Shown here piece by piece: positions 1 to 8,478 of a stretch of DNA of 64,000 nucleotides. The stretch is from Terrabacter sp. Ter38 (GTDB lineage Bacteria > Actinomycetota > Actinomycetes > Actinomycetales > Dermatophilaceae), in the NCBI RefSeq assembly GCF_024519435.1, contig NZ_JALJRZ010000003.1:62001-126000 (forward strand), read 5' to 3'. The translations under genes and the position numbers were made by a program. Each line of letters opens with the position of its first letter. The stretch's first letter is position 1. Below the pieces are notes generated by a model, which did no database searches, was not told where the DNA came from, and saw nothing but the letters and a program-made list of their open reading frames with translations.

Positions 1-97
1 TGCCGTCGAGGTCGCCGATGTCCCGCGGGCCATCGAGGCGATGGGACGCCTCGCCGGTGGACGGTCAACGAGCGCACCGGCCGTCGGCACCGTCTAG
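1..97 (+). CDS. radA: C-terminal end of RadA-like DNA repair protein (partial)
   Basis: The window opens inside a plus-strand reading frame (first full codon at 2, stop TAG at 95-97) that encodes about 31 residues, including VADVPRAIEAMGRL. This resembles the C-terminus of RadA, the Lon-like/RecA-like repair ATPase. In many actinobacteria radA lies directly upstream of disA, which is what follows here 54 bases later. Too little is present to see any catalytic motif, so the assignment rests on the tail sequence and the neighbour. Confidence 0.6.
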   Translation, partial: AVEVADVPRAIEAMGRLAGGRSTSAPAVGTV

Positions 98-151
98 ACT
101 GCGACCGACCGGGTGGACGCGCTCGGCGCCCCCATTGCGAACAGGGAAGTG

Positions 152-1228
152 ATGGACCGGAACGACGAGCTGCTGCTGCGTGCGGCCCTCGCCGCCGTGG
201 CACCCGGAACGGAGCTGCGCGACAGCCTCGAACGCATCCTCCGTGGACGCACCGGAGCCCTCATCGTGCTCGGCTTCGACCGCGTCGTCGACTCGATCTG
301 CACCGGCGGCTTCGTGCTCGACATGGAGTTCTCGGCGACCCGCGTGCGCGAGCTGTGCAAGATGGACGGCGCCGTCGTGCTCGACCGCGAGGGCACCCGC
401 ATCCTGCGCGCCGCCACCCAGCTCGTGCCCGACTCCCGCATCGAGACCACCGAGTCCGGCACGCGTCACCGCACGGCCGAGCGCGTGGCCAAGCAGACGG
501 GCTTCCCCGTCATCTCCGTCAGCCAGTCGATGGGCGTCGTCGCCCTCTACGTCGGCGACCTCCGACACGTCATCGAGGGCTCGCCGACGACGCTCTCGCG
601 CGCCGACCAGGCCCTCCAGACCCTCGAGCGCTACAAGGCCCGCCTCGACGAGGTCACGGGCACGCTGTCCGCGCTCGAGATCGAGGACCTCGTCACCATC
701 CGCGACGTCACCGCGGTGCTCCAGCGCCTCGAGATGGTGCGGCGCATCTCGGCCGAGATCCAGGACTACGTCGTCGAGCTCGGCACCGACGGTCGCCTCC
801 TCAGCCTCCAGCTCGAGGAGCTCGTCGGCGGACTCGGCAACGACCGCGAGCTCGTCATCCGCGACTACCTCCCGGCGACCAAGTCGGGCCTCACCCTCGG
901 CGACGCGCTCGCCAACCTCCAGGCCCTCAACTCGGTCGAGCTGCTCGACCTCGCGGCGGGGGCCCGCGCCGTCGGCTTCTCGGTCGTCGGCGACAGCCTC
1001 GACGCCCCCGTGTCGCCGCAGGGCTATCGCCTCCTGACCAAGGTGCCGCGCCTGCCCACCGCGATCGTCGACCGGCTCGTGTCGCACTTCGAGTCCCTCC
1101 AGCGGCTGCTCGCCGCCGGCATCGAGGACCTCATGCTCGTCGAGGGCGTCGGTGAGGGCCGCGCCCGGGCCGTGCGCGAGGGCCTGTCGCGGCTCGCCGA
1201 GTCGAGCATCCTCGAGCGCTACGTCTGA
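152..1228 (+). CDS. disA: DisA, DNA integrity scanning diadenylate cyclase
   Basis: Synthesises cyclic di-AMP from two ATP and couples this to scanning of branched DNA. The DAC domain carries the DGA motif at residues 72-74 and the RHR motif at 105-107; a linker follows and then a C-terminal helix-hairpin-helix region (around LMLVEGVGEGRAR). I chose ATG 152, preceded by AGGGA, rather than the upstream GTG at 113: it gives 358 residues, the length I recall for M. tuberculosis DisA, and places DGA at the same residue numbers. It sits between radA and mutY, so three genome-maintenance genes are adjacent. The product would be cytosolic and octameric in known homologues. A c-di-AMP-binding-type RCK protein is encoded at 22.3 kb. 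Confidence 0.95.
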   Translation: MDRNDELLLRAALAAVAPGTELRDSLERILRGRTGALIVLGFDRVVDSICTGGFVLDMEFSATRVRELCKMDGAVVLDREGTRILRAATQLVPDSRIETTESGTRHRTAERVAKQTGFPVISVSQSMGVVALYVGDLRHVIEGSPTTLSRADQALQTLERYKARLDEVTGTLSALEIEDLVTIRDVTAVLQRLEMVRRISAEIQDYVVELGTDGRLLSLQLEELVGGLGNDRELVIRDYLPATKSGLTLGDALANLQALNSVELLDLAAGARAVGFSVVGDSLDAPVSPQGYRLLTKVPRLPTAIVDRLVSHFESLQRLLAAGIEDLMLVEGVGEGRARAVREGLSRLAESSILERYV

Positions 1229-1251
1229 CCGGCTCCGCCGCCTCCTTCCGT

Positions 1252-2145
1252 ATGCCGTCCCGCGAGGTCCCGCTGTCGTTGATCCACGAGCGCGTCAACG
1301 CCTGGTACGCCGAGTCCGGGCGCAAGGAGCTGCCGTGGCGGGAGCCGGACGCCAGCCCCTGGGGCGTCTTCCTCTCCGAGGTGATGTCGCAGCAGACCCC
1401 GCTCGCCCGGGTCGAGCCGATCTGGCGCGAGTGGATGGAGCGGTGGCCGACGCCGGCCGACCTCGCGGCCGCTGCACCGGGAGATGCAGTGCGCGCCTGG
1501 GGACGGCTCGGGTACCCCCGGCGCGCCCTGCGGCTGCACGAGGCGGCACGGGTCATGGTCGAGCGTCACGGTGGTGAGGTGCCGGACACCCCCGCTGGCC
1601 TGTTGGCGCTCCCCGGGGTCGGTGCCTACACGGCTGCGGCCGTGTCGTGCTTCGCGTTCGGCATCCCCGAGGTCGTCGTCGACACCAACGTCCGGCGCGT
1701 GCTGGCCCGCACCCTCGAGGGCAAGGCGTTCCCGGGCCTCACGCTCAACCGCGCCGAGGCGCGGCTCGCCGCCGACTCGATGCCGACCGAGGGCGACGCC
1801 GCGAACACGTGGAACGTCGCCGTGATGGAGCTCGGCGCTCTCGTCTGCGTCGCCCGAGGCCCACGCTGCGACGAGTGCCCGGTCGCCGACCTGTGCGCCT
1901 GGAACGTCGCCGGCCGGCCGGCGTACGACGGGCCGCCCCGGCGGGGTCAGTCCTGGCACGGGACCGACCGCCAGGTCCGCGGCGAGCTGCTGCGCCGTCT
2001 GCGCGACGCCCACGCGGCACTACCACTCACTCGTCTCGAGGACTCCGCCGACGACCGGGTGCAAGTCATGCGCTGCCTCGACTCGCTCGTCGCCGACGGT
2101 CTCGTGGAGCCCATGTCGCGCAAGAGGTTCCGCCTGCCCGCCTGA
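1252..2145 (+). CDS. mutY: MutY, A/G-specific adenine glycosylase
   Basis: Removes adenine mispaired with 8-oxoguanine. The 297-residue protein has the EVMSQQTP helix with the catalytic Glu at 43, the helix-hairpin-helix LPGVGAYTA at 120-128, the catalytic Asp at 144 (VVVDTNVRRV) and the [4Fe-4S] ligands Cys199, Cys206, Cys209 and Cys215 (C-x6-C-x2-C-x5-C). After the cluster only about 80 residues remain, so a full C-terminal MutT-like 8-oxoG recognition domain is not obvious; the length is close to mycobacterial MutY. The start ATG 1252 lies inside a copy of the iterated octamer (GTATGCCG, 1250-1257) and is 23 bases after the disA stop, consistent with co-transcription. Confidence 0.92.
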   Translation: MPSREVPLSLIHERVNAWYAESGRKELPWREPDASPWGVFLSEVMSQQTPLARVEPIWREWMERWPTPADLAAAAPGDAVRAWGRLGYPRRALRLHEAARVMVERHGGEVPDTPAGLLALPGVGAYTAAAVSCFAFGIPEVVVDTNVRRVLARTLEGKAFPGLTLNRAEARLAADSMPTEGDAANTWNVAVMELGALVCVARGPRCDECPVADLCAWNVAGRPAYDGPPRRGQSWHGTDRQVRGELLRRLRDAHAALPLTRLEDSADDRVQVMRCLDSLVADGLVEPMSRKRFRLPA

Positions 2146-2183
2146 CCCGGCGTCCTCTCTCCCCGGTCAGGTGAACGACCAAA

Positions 2184-2222
2184 CGCCCCTCGAGCGGGGC
2201 GGGGCGCTCACTGCAGTGAGCG
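2184..2222. terminator. Two adjacent hairpins between convergent genes
   Basis: Between the mutY stop (2145) and the end of the convergent PPOX gene (2233) there is a hairpin with arms CGCCCC (2184-2189) and GGGGCG (2196-2201). It is followed immediately by a perfect 18-base palindrome, CGCTCACTGCAGTGAGCG (2205-2222). No T-tract follows, which is common in high-G+C actinobacteria. Position and structure suggest bidirectional termination; the palindrome could instead be a protein-binding site. Confidence 0.6.
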
Positions 2223-2232
2223 GGCGACGGAG

Positions 2233-2622
2233 TCAGACGTTGCCGAGGACGGCGCGCACGTCGATGGCGATCACCACGCGCTCGGGGTTGGGGCGAGGCT
2301 CGCGGTAGCGGGCGGCATACCTCTGCTCGGCGTCGGTGACCGAGGCCGGATCGTCGACGATGCGGGCGGTGCCCTCGAGCGAGAGCCAGTGGCGCCCGTC
2401 GACCTGGCACAGCACGGCTGCACACCCGGCGAGCGCGTTGCGGGCCTTGCGGCTGTGGCGACTCGTGATGACCCGGGCGACCGACGTCTCGGGGTCCCAC
2501 GTGAAGCCGACCGGCACGACATGGGGCGAGCCGTTGGGCCGCACGGTGGTCAGCGTCGCGAGGTGACGCACCGACATGAACTCGAGGGCCTCGGGGGAGA
2601 GGTCGCGCGGAAGGGTGGCCAC
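2233..2622 (-). CDS. PPOX-class F420/FMN-binding protein
   Basis: A 129-residue protein of the pyridoxamine 5'-phosphate oxidase-like split-barrel superfamily, resembling the probable F420-dependent actinobacterial subgroup. Visible family features are the N-terminal strand pattern around HLATLTTVRPNGSPHVVPVG, the central SRHSRKARNAL loop typical of the phosphate-binding side, and the strand GRHWLSLEGTARIVDD. Start is GTG at 2622 with only a weak ribosome-binding site. It is probably a small cytosolic flavin- or F420-dependent reductase or oxidase; the substrate cannot be told from sequence. It stands alone, convergent with mutY and divergent from the ABC exporter. Confidence 0.75.
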   Translation of the reverse strand: MATLPRDLSPEALEFMSVRHLATLTTVRPNGSPHVVPVGFTWDPETSVARVITSRHSRKARNALAGCAAVLCQVDGRHWLSLEGTARIVDDPASVTDAEQRYAARYREPRPNPERVVIAIDVRAVLGNV

Positions 2623-2726
2623 CTGCGACAGACTACGAGAGCCCGGCAGGTCACCGGCGCACCCCGTTGATCCCGGGCCGTCCCGTCGGTAGCGTGGCCC
2701 CTTGTGCCTGCCCCCGTCCGTGCGTC

Positions 2727-3521
2727 GTGAAGACCTTCTGGCTGCTCCTCCGAGCCGGCTTCAGGAGGCACTCGACCTACCGGCTGGCGCTGCTGGCCGG
2801 GATGACGACGAACTCGGTCTTCGGCTTCATCCGCGCCTCGATCCTGCTCGCCGCGCTCGCGTCGGCCGGCACGGCCATCGGCGGCTACGACGCCCCGACG
2901 ACGATCGCGTTCGTCTGGTGGGGTCAGGCGCTGCTCGGCACGGTCAACCTCTGGGGCTTCGCCGAGGTCAAGGACCGTGTCCGCACCGGTGACATCGCCG
3001 TCGACTTCCTGAGACCGGTCGACCCGCAGATCGCCTATCTCGCAGGCGATCTCGGACGCGCGGGCATCAACCTCATCGGTCGCGGAGTGCCCGCGCTGCT
3101 GCTCGGCGCCCTCCTTTTCGACATGGCGTGGCCACCGTCCGCCGTCAGCTGGGCCGCGGGTGCCGTGTCGATCGTGCTCGCCGTGGTCGTCGCTTTCTCG
3201 GGCAACTTCGTCATCAACCTGCTCGCCTTCTGGCTCGTCGAGATCCGCGGCATCACGCTGCTCTGGATGATCACGGGCGGCCTGCTCTGCGGTCTCTACC
3301 TGCCCGTGCCGTGGTTCCCGGACTGGCTGCGCACCATCGCCAACTGGTCGCCGTTCCCGTCGATGCTGCAGAACCCCATCGACATCCTCGCCGGACGCGT
3401 CGTCGGGCACGACATCGCGTCCGCCGTCGGGGTGCAGGTCTTCTGGGCCGTCGCGCTGCTCGCCCTCGGCCAGGTCGTGCTGCGCGCGGGTCGTCGACGT
3501 CTGGAGGTGCAAGGTGGCTGA
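2727..3521 (+). CDS. ABC-2 type transporter permease, first subunit
   Basis: Integral membrane protein of about 264 residues with six or so hydrophobic segments (for example residues around IAFVWWGQALLGTV, AVSIVLAVVVAFS and ITLLWMITGGLLCG), matching the ABC-2 family (DUF990/ABC2_membrane_6 type) that acts as a heterodimer with a second permease. I chose GTG 2727 because the hydrophobic pattern begins with VKTFWLLLRAGF; the frame stays open upstream to 2667. Its 3' end overlaps the next permease by 8 bases and an ATPase follows, so the three genes form a complete exporter. The substrate is unknown. Confidence 0.85.
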   Translation: MKTFWLLLRAGFRRHSTYRLALLAGMTTNSVFGFIRASILLAALASAGTAIGGYDAPTTIAFVWWGQALLGTVNLWGFAEVKDRVRTGDIAVDFLRPVDPQIAYLAGDLGRAGINLIGRGVPALLLGALLFDMAWPPSAVSWAAGAVSIVLAVVVAFSGNFVINLLAFWLVEIRGITLLWMITGGLLCGLYLPVPWFPDWLRTIANWSPFPSMLQNPIDILAGRVVGHDIASAVGVQVFWAVALLALGQVVLRAGRRRLEVQGG

Positions 3522-4329
3522 GACGACGCTCTCGCAGCGGCTGCGCCCCTACCGGGTGCTGCTCGCGTCCCGCGCCCGGGCGCAGATGCAGTACCGCGCC
3601 TCGTTCGTCACCGACATCCTCGGGACCGTCGGTGTGGGGCTCGCCGAGTTCGCCGAGGTGTGGGTGATCTTCCACAACGTCGACGTGCTCGGTGGGCTCG
3701 ACTTCACGGCGGCCCTGCTCGTCTTCGCACTGTCCAACCTGGCCTTCTCGCTCGCCGACATGTTCGTCGGTCACCTCGACCAGCTGCCGCGCTACATCCG
3801 GGCCGGCCAGGTCGACGCGTTCTACGTACGTCCGCTGCCGCTGCTCGCCCAGCTGATGACCAGCGACCTGTCCCTGCGAAGGGTGGGCCGGCTGTCCGTC
3901 GCCCTCGTCGCGCTCGGCGTCGCCCTGACGACCGCCGACATCGCCTGGTCGCCGGCCACCGTGGCGCTCATCGTGCTCACCGTGGTCAGCGGCACCGCGA
4001 TCTTCTCGGCCCTGTTCACGGCTGCGGGGGGACTCCAGTTCTTCCTCGTCGACGGCGCGGAGTTCACCAACGCCTTCACCTACGGCGGGTCGTATGCCGC
4101 CCAGCAGAGCCAGCAGGTCTTCCCCGACCCGCTGCGGATCTTCTGGACGTTCGTCGTGCCGACGGCCTTCGTCGCCTACATCCCGGCCGTTGCGATCCTC
4201 GGCCTCGACGACCCGCTGGCGCCGTCCTGGCTCGCATGGCTCACCCCCGTCGCCGGGCTGCTGGCCTGGGGCATCGCCGCCACGTGCTGGCGCCTCGGCA
4301 CTCGTCACTACCAAGGAGCAGGCGGATGA
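3514..4329 (+). CDS. ABC-2 type transporter permease, second subunit
   Basis: 271-residue polytopic membrane protein, starting at GTG 3514 inside the end of the preceding permease. Hydrophobic stretches include FTAALLVFALSNLAFSLADM, LSVALVALGVALTT and LIVLTVVSGTAIF. A characteristic segment, PRYIRAGQVDAFYVRPLP, matches the equivalent RTGDIAVDFLRPVDP stretch of the first permease, showing that the two subunits are homologous (the conserved G-[DQ]-[IV]-[AD]-x-F-x-[VR]-P loop of this family). The 3' end overlaps the ATPase gene by 4 bases (ATGA). It is the partner subunit of the same exporter. Confidence 0.85.
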   Translation: MAETTLSQRLRPYRVLLASRARAQMQYRASFVTDILGTVGVGLAEFAEVWVIFHNVDVLGGLDFTAALLVFALSNLAFSLADMFVGHLDQLPRYIRAGQVDAFYVRPLPLLAQLMTSDLSLRRVGRLSVALVALGVALTTADIAWSPATVALIVLTVVSGTAIFSALFTAAGGLQFFLVDGAEFTNAFTYGGSYAAQQSQQVFPDPLRIFWTFVVPTAFVAYIPAVAILGLDDPLAPSWLAWLTPVAGLLAWGIAATCWRLGTRHYQGAGG

Positions 4330-5258
4330 GCATCATCGAGACGCGGGACCTCGTGCGCGACTTCAAGAAGACGCGGGCCCTCGACCGGATGACCTTCTCG
4401 GTCGAGGCCGGCGAGGCCGTCGGCTACATCGGGGCGAACGGCGCCGGCAAGTCGACGACGATCAAGATGCTGACCGGCATCCTCAAGCCCACCTCCGGTC
4501 ACGTGCGCACCTGCGGGCTCGACCCGATGCGGCAGCGGGTCGAGGTGGCCCGGCGCATCGGGGTCGTCTTCGGTCAGCGCTCGCAGCTCTGGTGGGACCT
4601 GCCGCTGCGCGACTCCTTCGCGATCCTCGGGGCCGTCCACCGGATGGACGAGACGGCGACGCGGGCACGCACCGACCTGCTCGTCGAGCAGCTGGAGATG
4701 GGTCCGCAGCTGGGGACGGCAGTGCGCTCGCTGTCGCTCGGCCAGCGGATGCGTGCCGAGATCGCCGCTGCCCTGCTGCACTCACCGGAGCTGCTCATCC
4801 TCGACGAGCCGACGATCGGCCTCGACGTGCTCTCGAAGCAGCGTCTGCGCGAGTTCCTCGTCGCCGAGCGCCAGGAGCAGGGCACGACCCTGCTCCTGAC
4901 GACGCACGACATGGGAGACATCGAGCGGCTCTGTGACCGGGTCCTCGTCGTCGACCACGGCCGGCTCGCCTTCGACGGCACCCTGACCGGGCTCGCGGGC
5001 ACGGTCGGCGCGCAGCGCATCCTCGTCATCGACCTCGCGCAGCCGACACCCGATCTCGCCGACGTCCCCGGCGCGACCCTGGTCGAGAGCGAGTCGGACG
5101 GGCTGCGCCAACGGCTCTCCTTCGACGCCGAGGCCACGACGGTCGCGGCCGTGCTCGCCCACGTGTCCTCGCGCCACGAGGTGCGCGACCTGACGATCGA
5201 GGAGCCGGACATCGAGGACGTCGTCCGGCGCATCTACGCGGCCTCCGGACGCGGCTGA
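4326..5258 (+). CDS. ABC transporter ATP-binding protein
   Basis: 310-residue ATPase that powers the two preceding permeases. The Walker A motif GANGAGKST is at residues 36-44, the signature LSLGQ at 136-140, Walker B LLILDEP at 156-162 and the switch histidine at about 194 (TTHD). The C-terminal 80 residues after the nucleotide-binding domain form an extra accessory domain, as in DrrA- or YbhF-like drug/lipid exporters. Start ATG 4326 overlaps the stop of the upstream permease (ATGA), indicating translational coupling. The substrate is not evident; antibiotic, lipid or polysaccharide export are all possible. Confidence 0.88.
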   Translation: MSIIETRDLVRDFKKTRALDRMTFSVEAGEAVGYIGANGAGKSTTIKMLTGILKPTSGHVRTCGLDPMRQRVEVARRIGVVFGQRSQLWWDLPLRDSFAILGAVHRMDETATRARTDLLVEQLEMGPQLGTAVRSLSLGQRMRAEIAAALLHSPELLILDEPTIGLDVLSKQRLREFLVAERQEQGTTLLLTTHDMGDIERLCDRVLVVDHGRLAFDGTLTGLAGTVGAQRILVIDLAQPTPDLADVPGATLVESESDGLRQRLSFDAEATTVAAVLAHVSSRHEVRDLTIEEPDIEDVVRRIYAASGRG

Positions 5259-5267
5259 CGTCAGCGC

Positions 5268-5367
5268 CGAGAGGCCACGTCCCGGTTGGTGGCCTCTCGA
5301 CGGTGGGGAGGCGGCGGGACGTGGCCTCTCGACGGTGGGGAGGGGGCCGGACGTGGCCTTTCGACGG
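5268..5367. terminator. Inverted repeat plus three direct copies of a 32-base unit
   Basis: Between the convergent ABC ATPase and argA genes, a 17-base arm CGAGAGGCCACGTCCCG (5268-5284) is perfectly complementary to 5315-5331, enough for a strong hairpin. The downstream arm lies within a direct repeat of period 32: GGCCTCTCGACGGTGGGGAG at 5291-5310 and again at 5323-5342, with a third diverged copy, GGCCTTTCGACGGTC, at 5355. Alternative pairings with each copy are possible. It probably acts as a bidirectional terminator whose 3' arm has been tandemly duplicated. Confidence 0.65.
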
Positions 5368-5874
5368 TCAGAGGGTGCGGAGCATCCGGGTGTTGCCCAG
5401 GGTGTTGGGCTTGACGCGCTCGAGGTCGAGGAACTCGGCGACGCCCTCGTCGTAGGAGCGCAGCAGCTCGGCGTAGACGTCCATCGGGACGGCCTGACCC
5501 TCGATGACCTCGAAGCCGTGCCGGACGAAGAAGTCGGTCTCGAACGTCAGGCAGAAGAGCCGCTCGACGCCGATCTCTCGCGCGTCCTCGACGAGCGCCT
5601 CGAGCAGGCGCCCGCCCAGACCGGAGCCGAGCTGGTCCGGGGCCACCGCGAGAGTGCGGATCTCGGCGAGGTCCTCCCACATGACGTGGAGGGCGCCGCA
5701 GCCGACGACGCGGCCGTCGAGGTCGGCCACCCGGAACTCCTGGAGACTCTCGAAGTAGGTGACCGCCTCCTTGCTGACGAGCACCCGACGCTCGGCCAAC
5801 GGCGCGACGAGGGCCCGGATGGCGCGGACGTCGGAGGTGCGGGCCCGCCGGATGACGGGCGTGCCGCCGCTCAC
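5368..5874 (-). CDS. argA: N-acetylglutamate synthase, MSLVRTS/mycobacterial ArgA type
   Basis: GNAT-fold acetyltransferase of 168 residues expected to make N-acetylglutamate for arginine synthesis. It resembles mycobacterial ArgA (Rv2747) closely by eye: it shares the start IRRARTSDV, the core VVGCGALHVMW-DLAEIRTLAV, an acetyl-CoA loop GSGLGGRLL, the segment LTFETDFFVRHGF and the C-terminal GVAEFLDL--VKPNTLGN-RML. I chose GTG 5874, which overlaps the stop of the upstream LCP gene (GTGA). It is therefore the last gene of a minus-strand operon with an ABC/FtsX pair and an LCP protein, an unexpected setting for arginine synthesis. A structured repeat region follows its stop. Confidence 0.88.
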   Translation of the reverse strand: MSGGTPVIRRARTSDVRAIRALVAPLAERRVLVSKEAVTYFESLQEFRVADLDGRVVGCGALHVMWEDLAEIRTLAVAPDQLGSGLGGRLLEALVEDAREIGVERLFCLTFETDFFVRHGFEVIEGQAVPMDVYAELLRSYDEGVAEFLDLERVKPNTLGNTRMLRTL

Positions 5875-7124
5875 GAGAGGTTCCCGTCGCGGAACTCTGC
5901 GAAGAGGGTGCGGGCCTGCCTGCCGAGCACGACGATCGACTGCTGGCCGGCCCATCCGAAGGCCCCCTGGGCGACGCCCCTGCCGACCTGGAGCGGGCTC
6001 AGCTGGTGGAGACCGGCGGCGAACGTGAGGATCTGCTCGGCCGAGAGGTTGCTCCGACCGACCGCGCTGAAGCTCGTCAGCGCCGAGGGGATGGCGATCG
6101 GCCCGGCGAGCTTGGCCTTGATCGCGGCGGCGAGGATGACCTCTCCCTGATGGCGCGACCTGCCGAAGTCCCCATCGGGCAAGGTCTTGCGCTCGCGGGC
6201 ATAGGCGAGCGCCTCGGCGCCGGACAGCGTCTGGGCGCCGGCCTTGATGACGAGGTTCTTGGCGTGCGAGGCCACGACCGTCCTGGGGATGACGATCGGG
6301 ATGCCGCCCTCGTCGTCGACGATCTTCTTGAACCCGGTGAAGCCGAGGACGACGTAGCCCTCGACGGGAAGGCCGGTCACGGACCGGACGGTGCTCACCT
6401 GCGCGCGGGGGCCTCCGAACACCATGGCCGAGTTGATCTTGCCCTTGCCGCCGGTGGCCAGCGGGACCCACAGGTCGCGGGCCATACCCATGACGCCGCC
6501 ACCACCTTTGCCGTCGATGCCGATGACCTGGAGCACGTCGGCGCGGGTGCGCTCGAGCGGCTGGCCCTGACGGGCGTCGGAGCCGATCGCGAGGACCCAG
6601 CGCGGCCCACCACCGAGGCTCGGCTTCGCGACCCCGAGCGACGGCCACCATCCACCGACGACCTTCCATGTCGGCCCGACGGCGAGCGTCACGTCGTCGC
6701 CGGCGGTGACGACGGCGACGGGTGTGCCCATCCACGAGCCGACCTCGGCCCTGGCCGTGACCGGTCCGGGGGACGCCGTGCGCGTCCTGAGGGCAGCCGC
6801 GGCGGAGGGGGAGGAAGTACGCGTGAGGTCGCCGCCGGCATACACCGTCGAGACCAGCGCGGCCAAGGGCGCTGGCGCCCCGCTCACGCGGACCCCCGAG
6901 GACGAGGGTGCGGACGTGGCGCCGTCGGACGAGGCGGACGCTCCGGTCGGCGCGCCGGTCCCGCTCGGTGCCACCGTCGAGCAGCCGGCGAGCGCCATGG
7001 CGACAGCAGCCGAAACGGCCCCGGCACGCGCCAGGACGAACCGCCGCGTGCGGGCCGGGCGACGGGTGTCGGCGGGCATCGCAGACGGCTGGCGGACGTC
7101 GGTGGGGCGGCGCTGGGAGGTCAC
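5871..7124 (-). CDS. LytR-CpsA-Psr (LCP) family lipoprotein
   Basis: 417-residue exported protein. An arginine-rich N-terminus leads into a hydrophobic segment and the lipobox LAGC with the lipidated Cys at about 48, then a Ser/Thr/Pro/Ala linker. The LCP domain is seen in the RTRADVLQVIGIDG, GFTGFKKIVDDEGGI and YARERKTLPDGDFGRSRHQ motifs, the last containing the conserved Arg residues that bind pyrophosphate. LCP enzymes transfer undecaprenyl-linked glycopolymers to peptidoglycan (or arabinogalactan in mycolata). Lipoprotein anchoring instead of the usual single N-terminal transmembrane helix is notable. GTG 7124 is the annotated start; ATG 7079 is an alternative. Downstream argA overlaps by 4 bases; an FtsX-like permease gene lies 22 bases upstream. 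Confidence 0.85.
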   Translation of the reverse strand: MTSQRRPTDVRQPSAMPADTRRPARTRRFVLARAGAVSAAVAMALAGCSTVAPSGTGAPTGASASSDGATSAPSSSGVRVSGAPAPLAALVSTVYAGGDLTRTSSPSAAAALRTRTASPGPVTARAEVGSWMGTPVAVVTAGDDVTLAVGPTWKVVGGWWPSLGVAKPSLGGGPRWVLAIGSDARQGQPLERTRADVLQVIGIDGKGGGGVMGMARDLWVPLATGGKGKINSAMVFGGPRAQVSTVRSVTGLPVEGYVVLGFTGFKKIVDDEGGIPIVIPRTVVASHAKNLVIKAGAQTLSGAEALAYARERKTLPDGDFGRSRHQGEVILAAAIKAKLAGPIAIPSALTSFSAVGRSNLSAEQILTFAAGLHQLSPLQVGRGVAQGAFGWAGQQSIVVLGRQARTLFAEFRDGNLS

Positions 7125-7146
7125 CGCCCCACCGTAGACGACCGGT

Positions 7147-8478
7147 TCAGGCGACGCGGGAGGCCGTCCGCACGAGTGAACGGGACGCCAGCACCGACGC
7201 CAGGACGACCGCCCCGGCGACGGCCGAGGTCACGACGAAACGCACGACGAGGCCGCCGTCGAGGGCGGTCGTGAAGGGCAGCATGAGCACGAGCACGAAG
7301 CCGGCCGACAGCGCGATCGTCACCGACAGCGGGAGCGCGACCTCGAGGGCGCGGGCCCGGTGGAGCGAGCGCTCGCTCGTGCCGGCGAGCGCCAGCGCTC
7401 GGTACTGCTCGCTCTGGTCGAGCACCCGGGCCGCTTGGACGACACCCGTCGACGTGGCGCCGACGATGGTGATGATGACGAGGGTCACGAGCGCGCCCGT
7501 GCCGAGGTCGTCGGCGAGGTAGCGCTCGAGCGGGGTCGTCGGGTCGTCGACCTGCGCGAGGCTCGTGAAGCCCACGACGACGACGGCGAGGCCGAGGGCG
7601 CCGACCGCGCGCCATGTGCTCTTCGGGTCGTCGGCGATGCGCCGGGCCGCCAGCAGCGTCGCCGCGGTCGGGGCGACACGTGCCGCGACCCGGCCGGCCA
7701 CCATGACCACCCACGGCCCGACGGCGTTGACGGCGAGGATCATCGCGCCGAGCACGAGCACGATCGTCATCCGCTGCGGCTCCTTCATCGGGGTGATGAC
7801 GAGCACCCACGCAGCTCCGGCGGCCAGGGCGACGACCACCCGCAGGACACTCAGTCGCTTCGGACTCGTGCGGGCAGCCACGCCGAGCGGGCTGATCGCC
7901 ACCCGGGCGAGGCTCGACGCGCCGGACACGACCGCCACGACGACGACGGCCGCGACGACGGCCAGCGTCTGCCACAGCGGCAGCACCAGTTCGCGCAGCT
8001 CGAACGGGCGCCCCTGGAAGCTCAGCCGGGCCACGAGAGGGAGCACGGTGAGGTAGAGCACGACGCCCGTCAGCGCACCGACGACGGCCTGGGTTGCAGC
8101 CTCGGCCAGCGTCATGAGGGTGACCTGTCCCGACGTCGCACCGGCGAGACGGAGCGCAGCCAGACGCTGGTCGCGGCGGGCGATCGCGAGACGCGCCGCG
8201 ACACCTCCCAGCGTGAGGATCGGGATGACCATGCACGTCGTCGCGATCCACGCGAGGGTCACGTAGAGGTTGCCGATCGCCGCCTCGTCGCTGAGATGGC
8301 CCTCGAGCCCGCCCGGTGGCAGGGGGTTGCGCGCCTCGAACGCGCGGAGCCCGGCGACGCAGACGAGCAGGGCAGCCGTCGCGACGGCGAACGAGACCAC
8401 AGCGAGGATGCCGGGCACCCTGTTGTCGGCCGCGCCCGCGCGCCGCAGGCGCCACCACAGCTCGGTCGCGGCCCTCAT
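7147..8478 (-). CDS. FtsX-like ABC transporter permease
   Basis: 443-residue membrane protein with roughly ten hydrophobic segments arranged as two FtsX-like halves. One follows the N-terminal helix VSFAVATAALLVCVAG and the other begins near LVTLVIITIVGATS and runs to the C-terminus. The segment RRDQRLAALRLAGATSGQV is the typical cytoplasmic coupling element before an FtsX domain, and SEQYRALALAGTSERSL is its counterpart in the second half. Start ATG 8478 overlaps the stop of the upstream ATPase (ATGA). With that ATPase it forms a MacB/LolCDE-like mechanotransmission or lipoprotein-handling transporter; the substrate is unknown. Confidence 0.85.
   Translation of the reverse strand: MRAATELWWRLRRAGAADNRVPGILAVVSFAVATAALLVCVAGLRAFEARNPLPPGGLEGHLSDEAAIGNLYVTLAWIATTCMVIPILTLGGVAARLAIARRDQRLAALRLAGATSGQVTLMTLAEAATQAVVGALTGVVLYLTVLPLVARLSFQGRPFELRELVLPLWQTLAVVAAVVVVAVVSGASSLARVAISPLGVAARTSPKRLSVLRVVVALAAGAAWVLVITPMKEPQRMTIVLVLGAMILAVNAVGPWVVMVAGRVAARVAPTAATLLAARRIADDPKSTWRAVGALGLAVVVVGFTSLAQVDDPTTPLERYLADDLGTGALVTLVIITIVGATSTGVVQAARVLDQSEQYRALALAGTSERSLHRARALEVALPLSVTIALSAGFVLVLMLPFTTALDGGLVVRFVVTSAVAGAVVLASVLASRSLVRTASRVA

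Noticed and set aside
113-151. Upstream GTG start for disA
   Set aside because: ATG 152 has a better ribosome-binding site and gives the family length and motif numbering.
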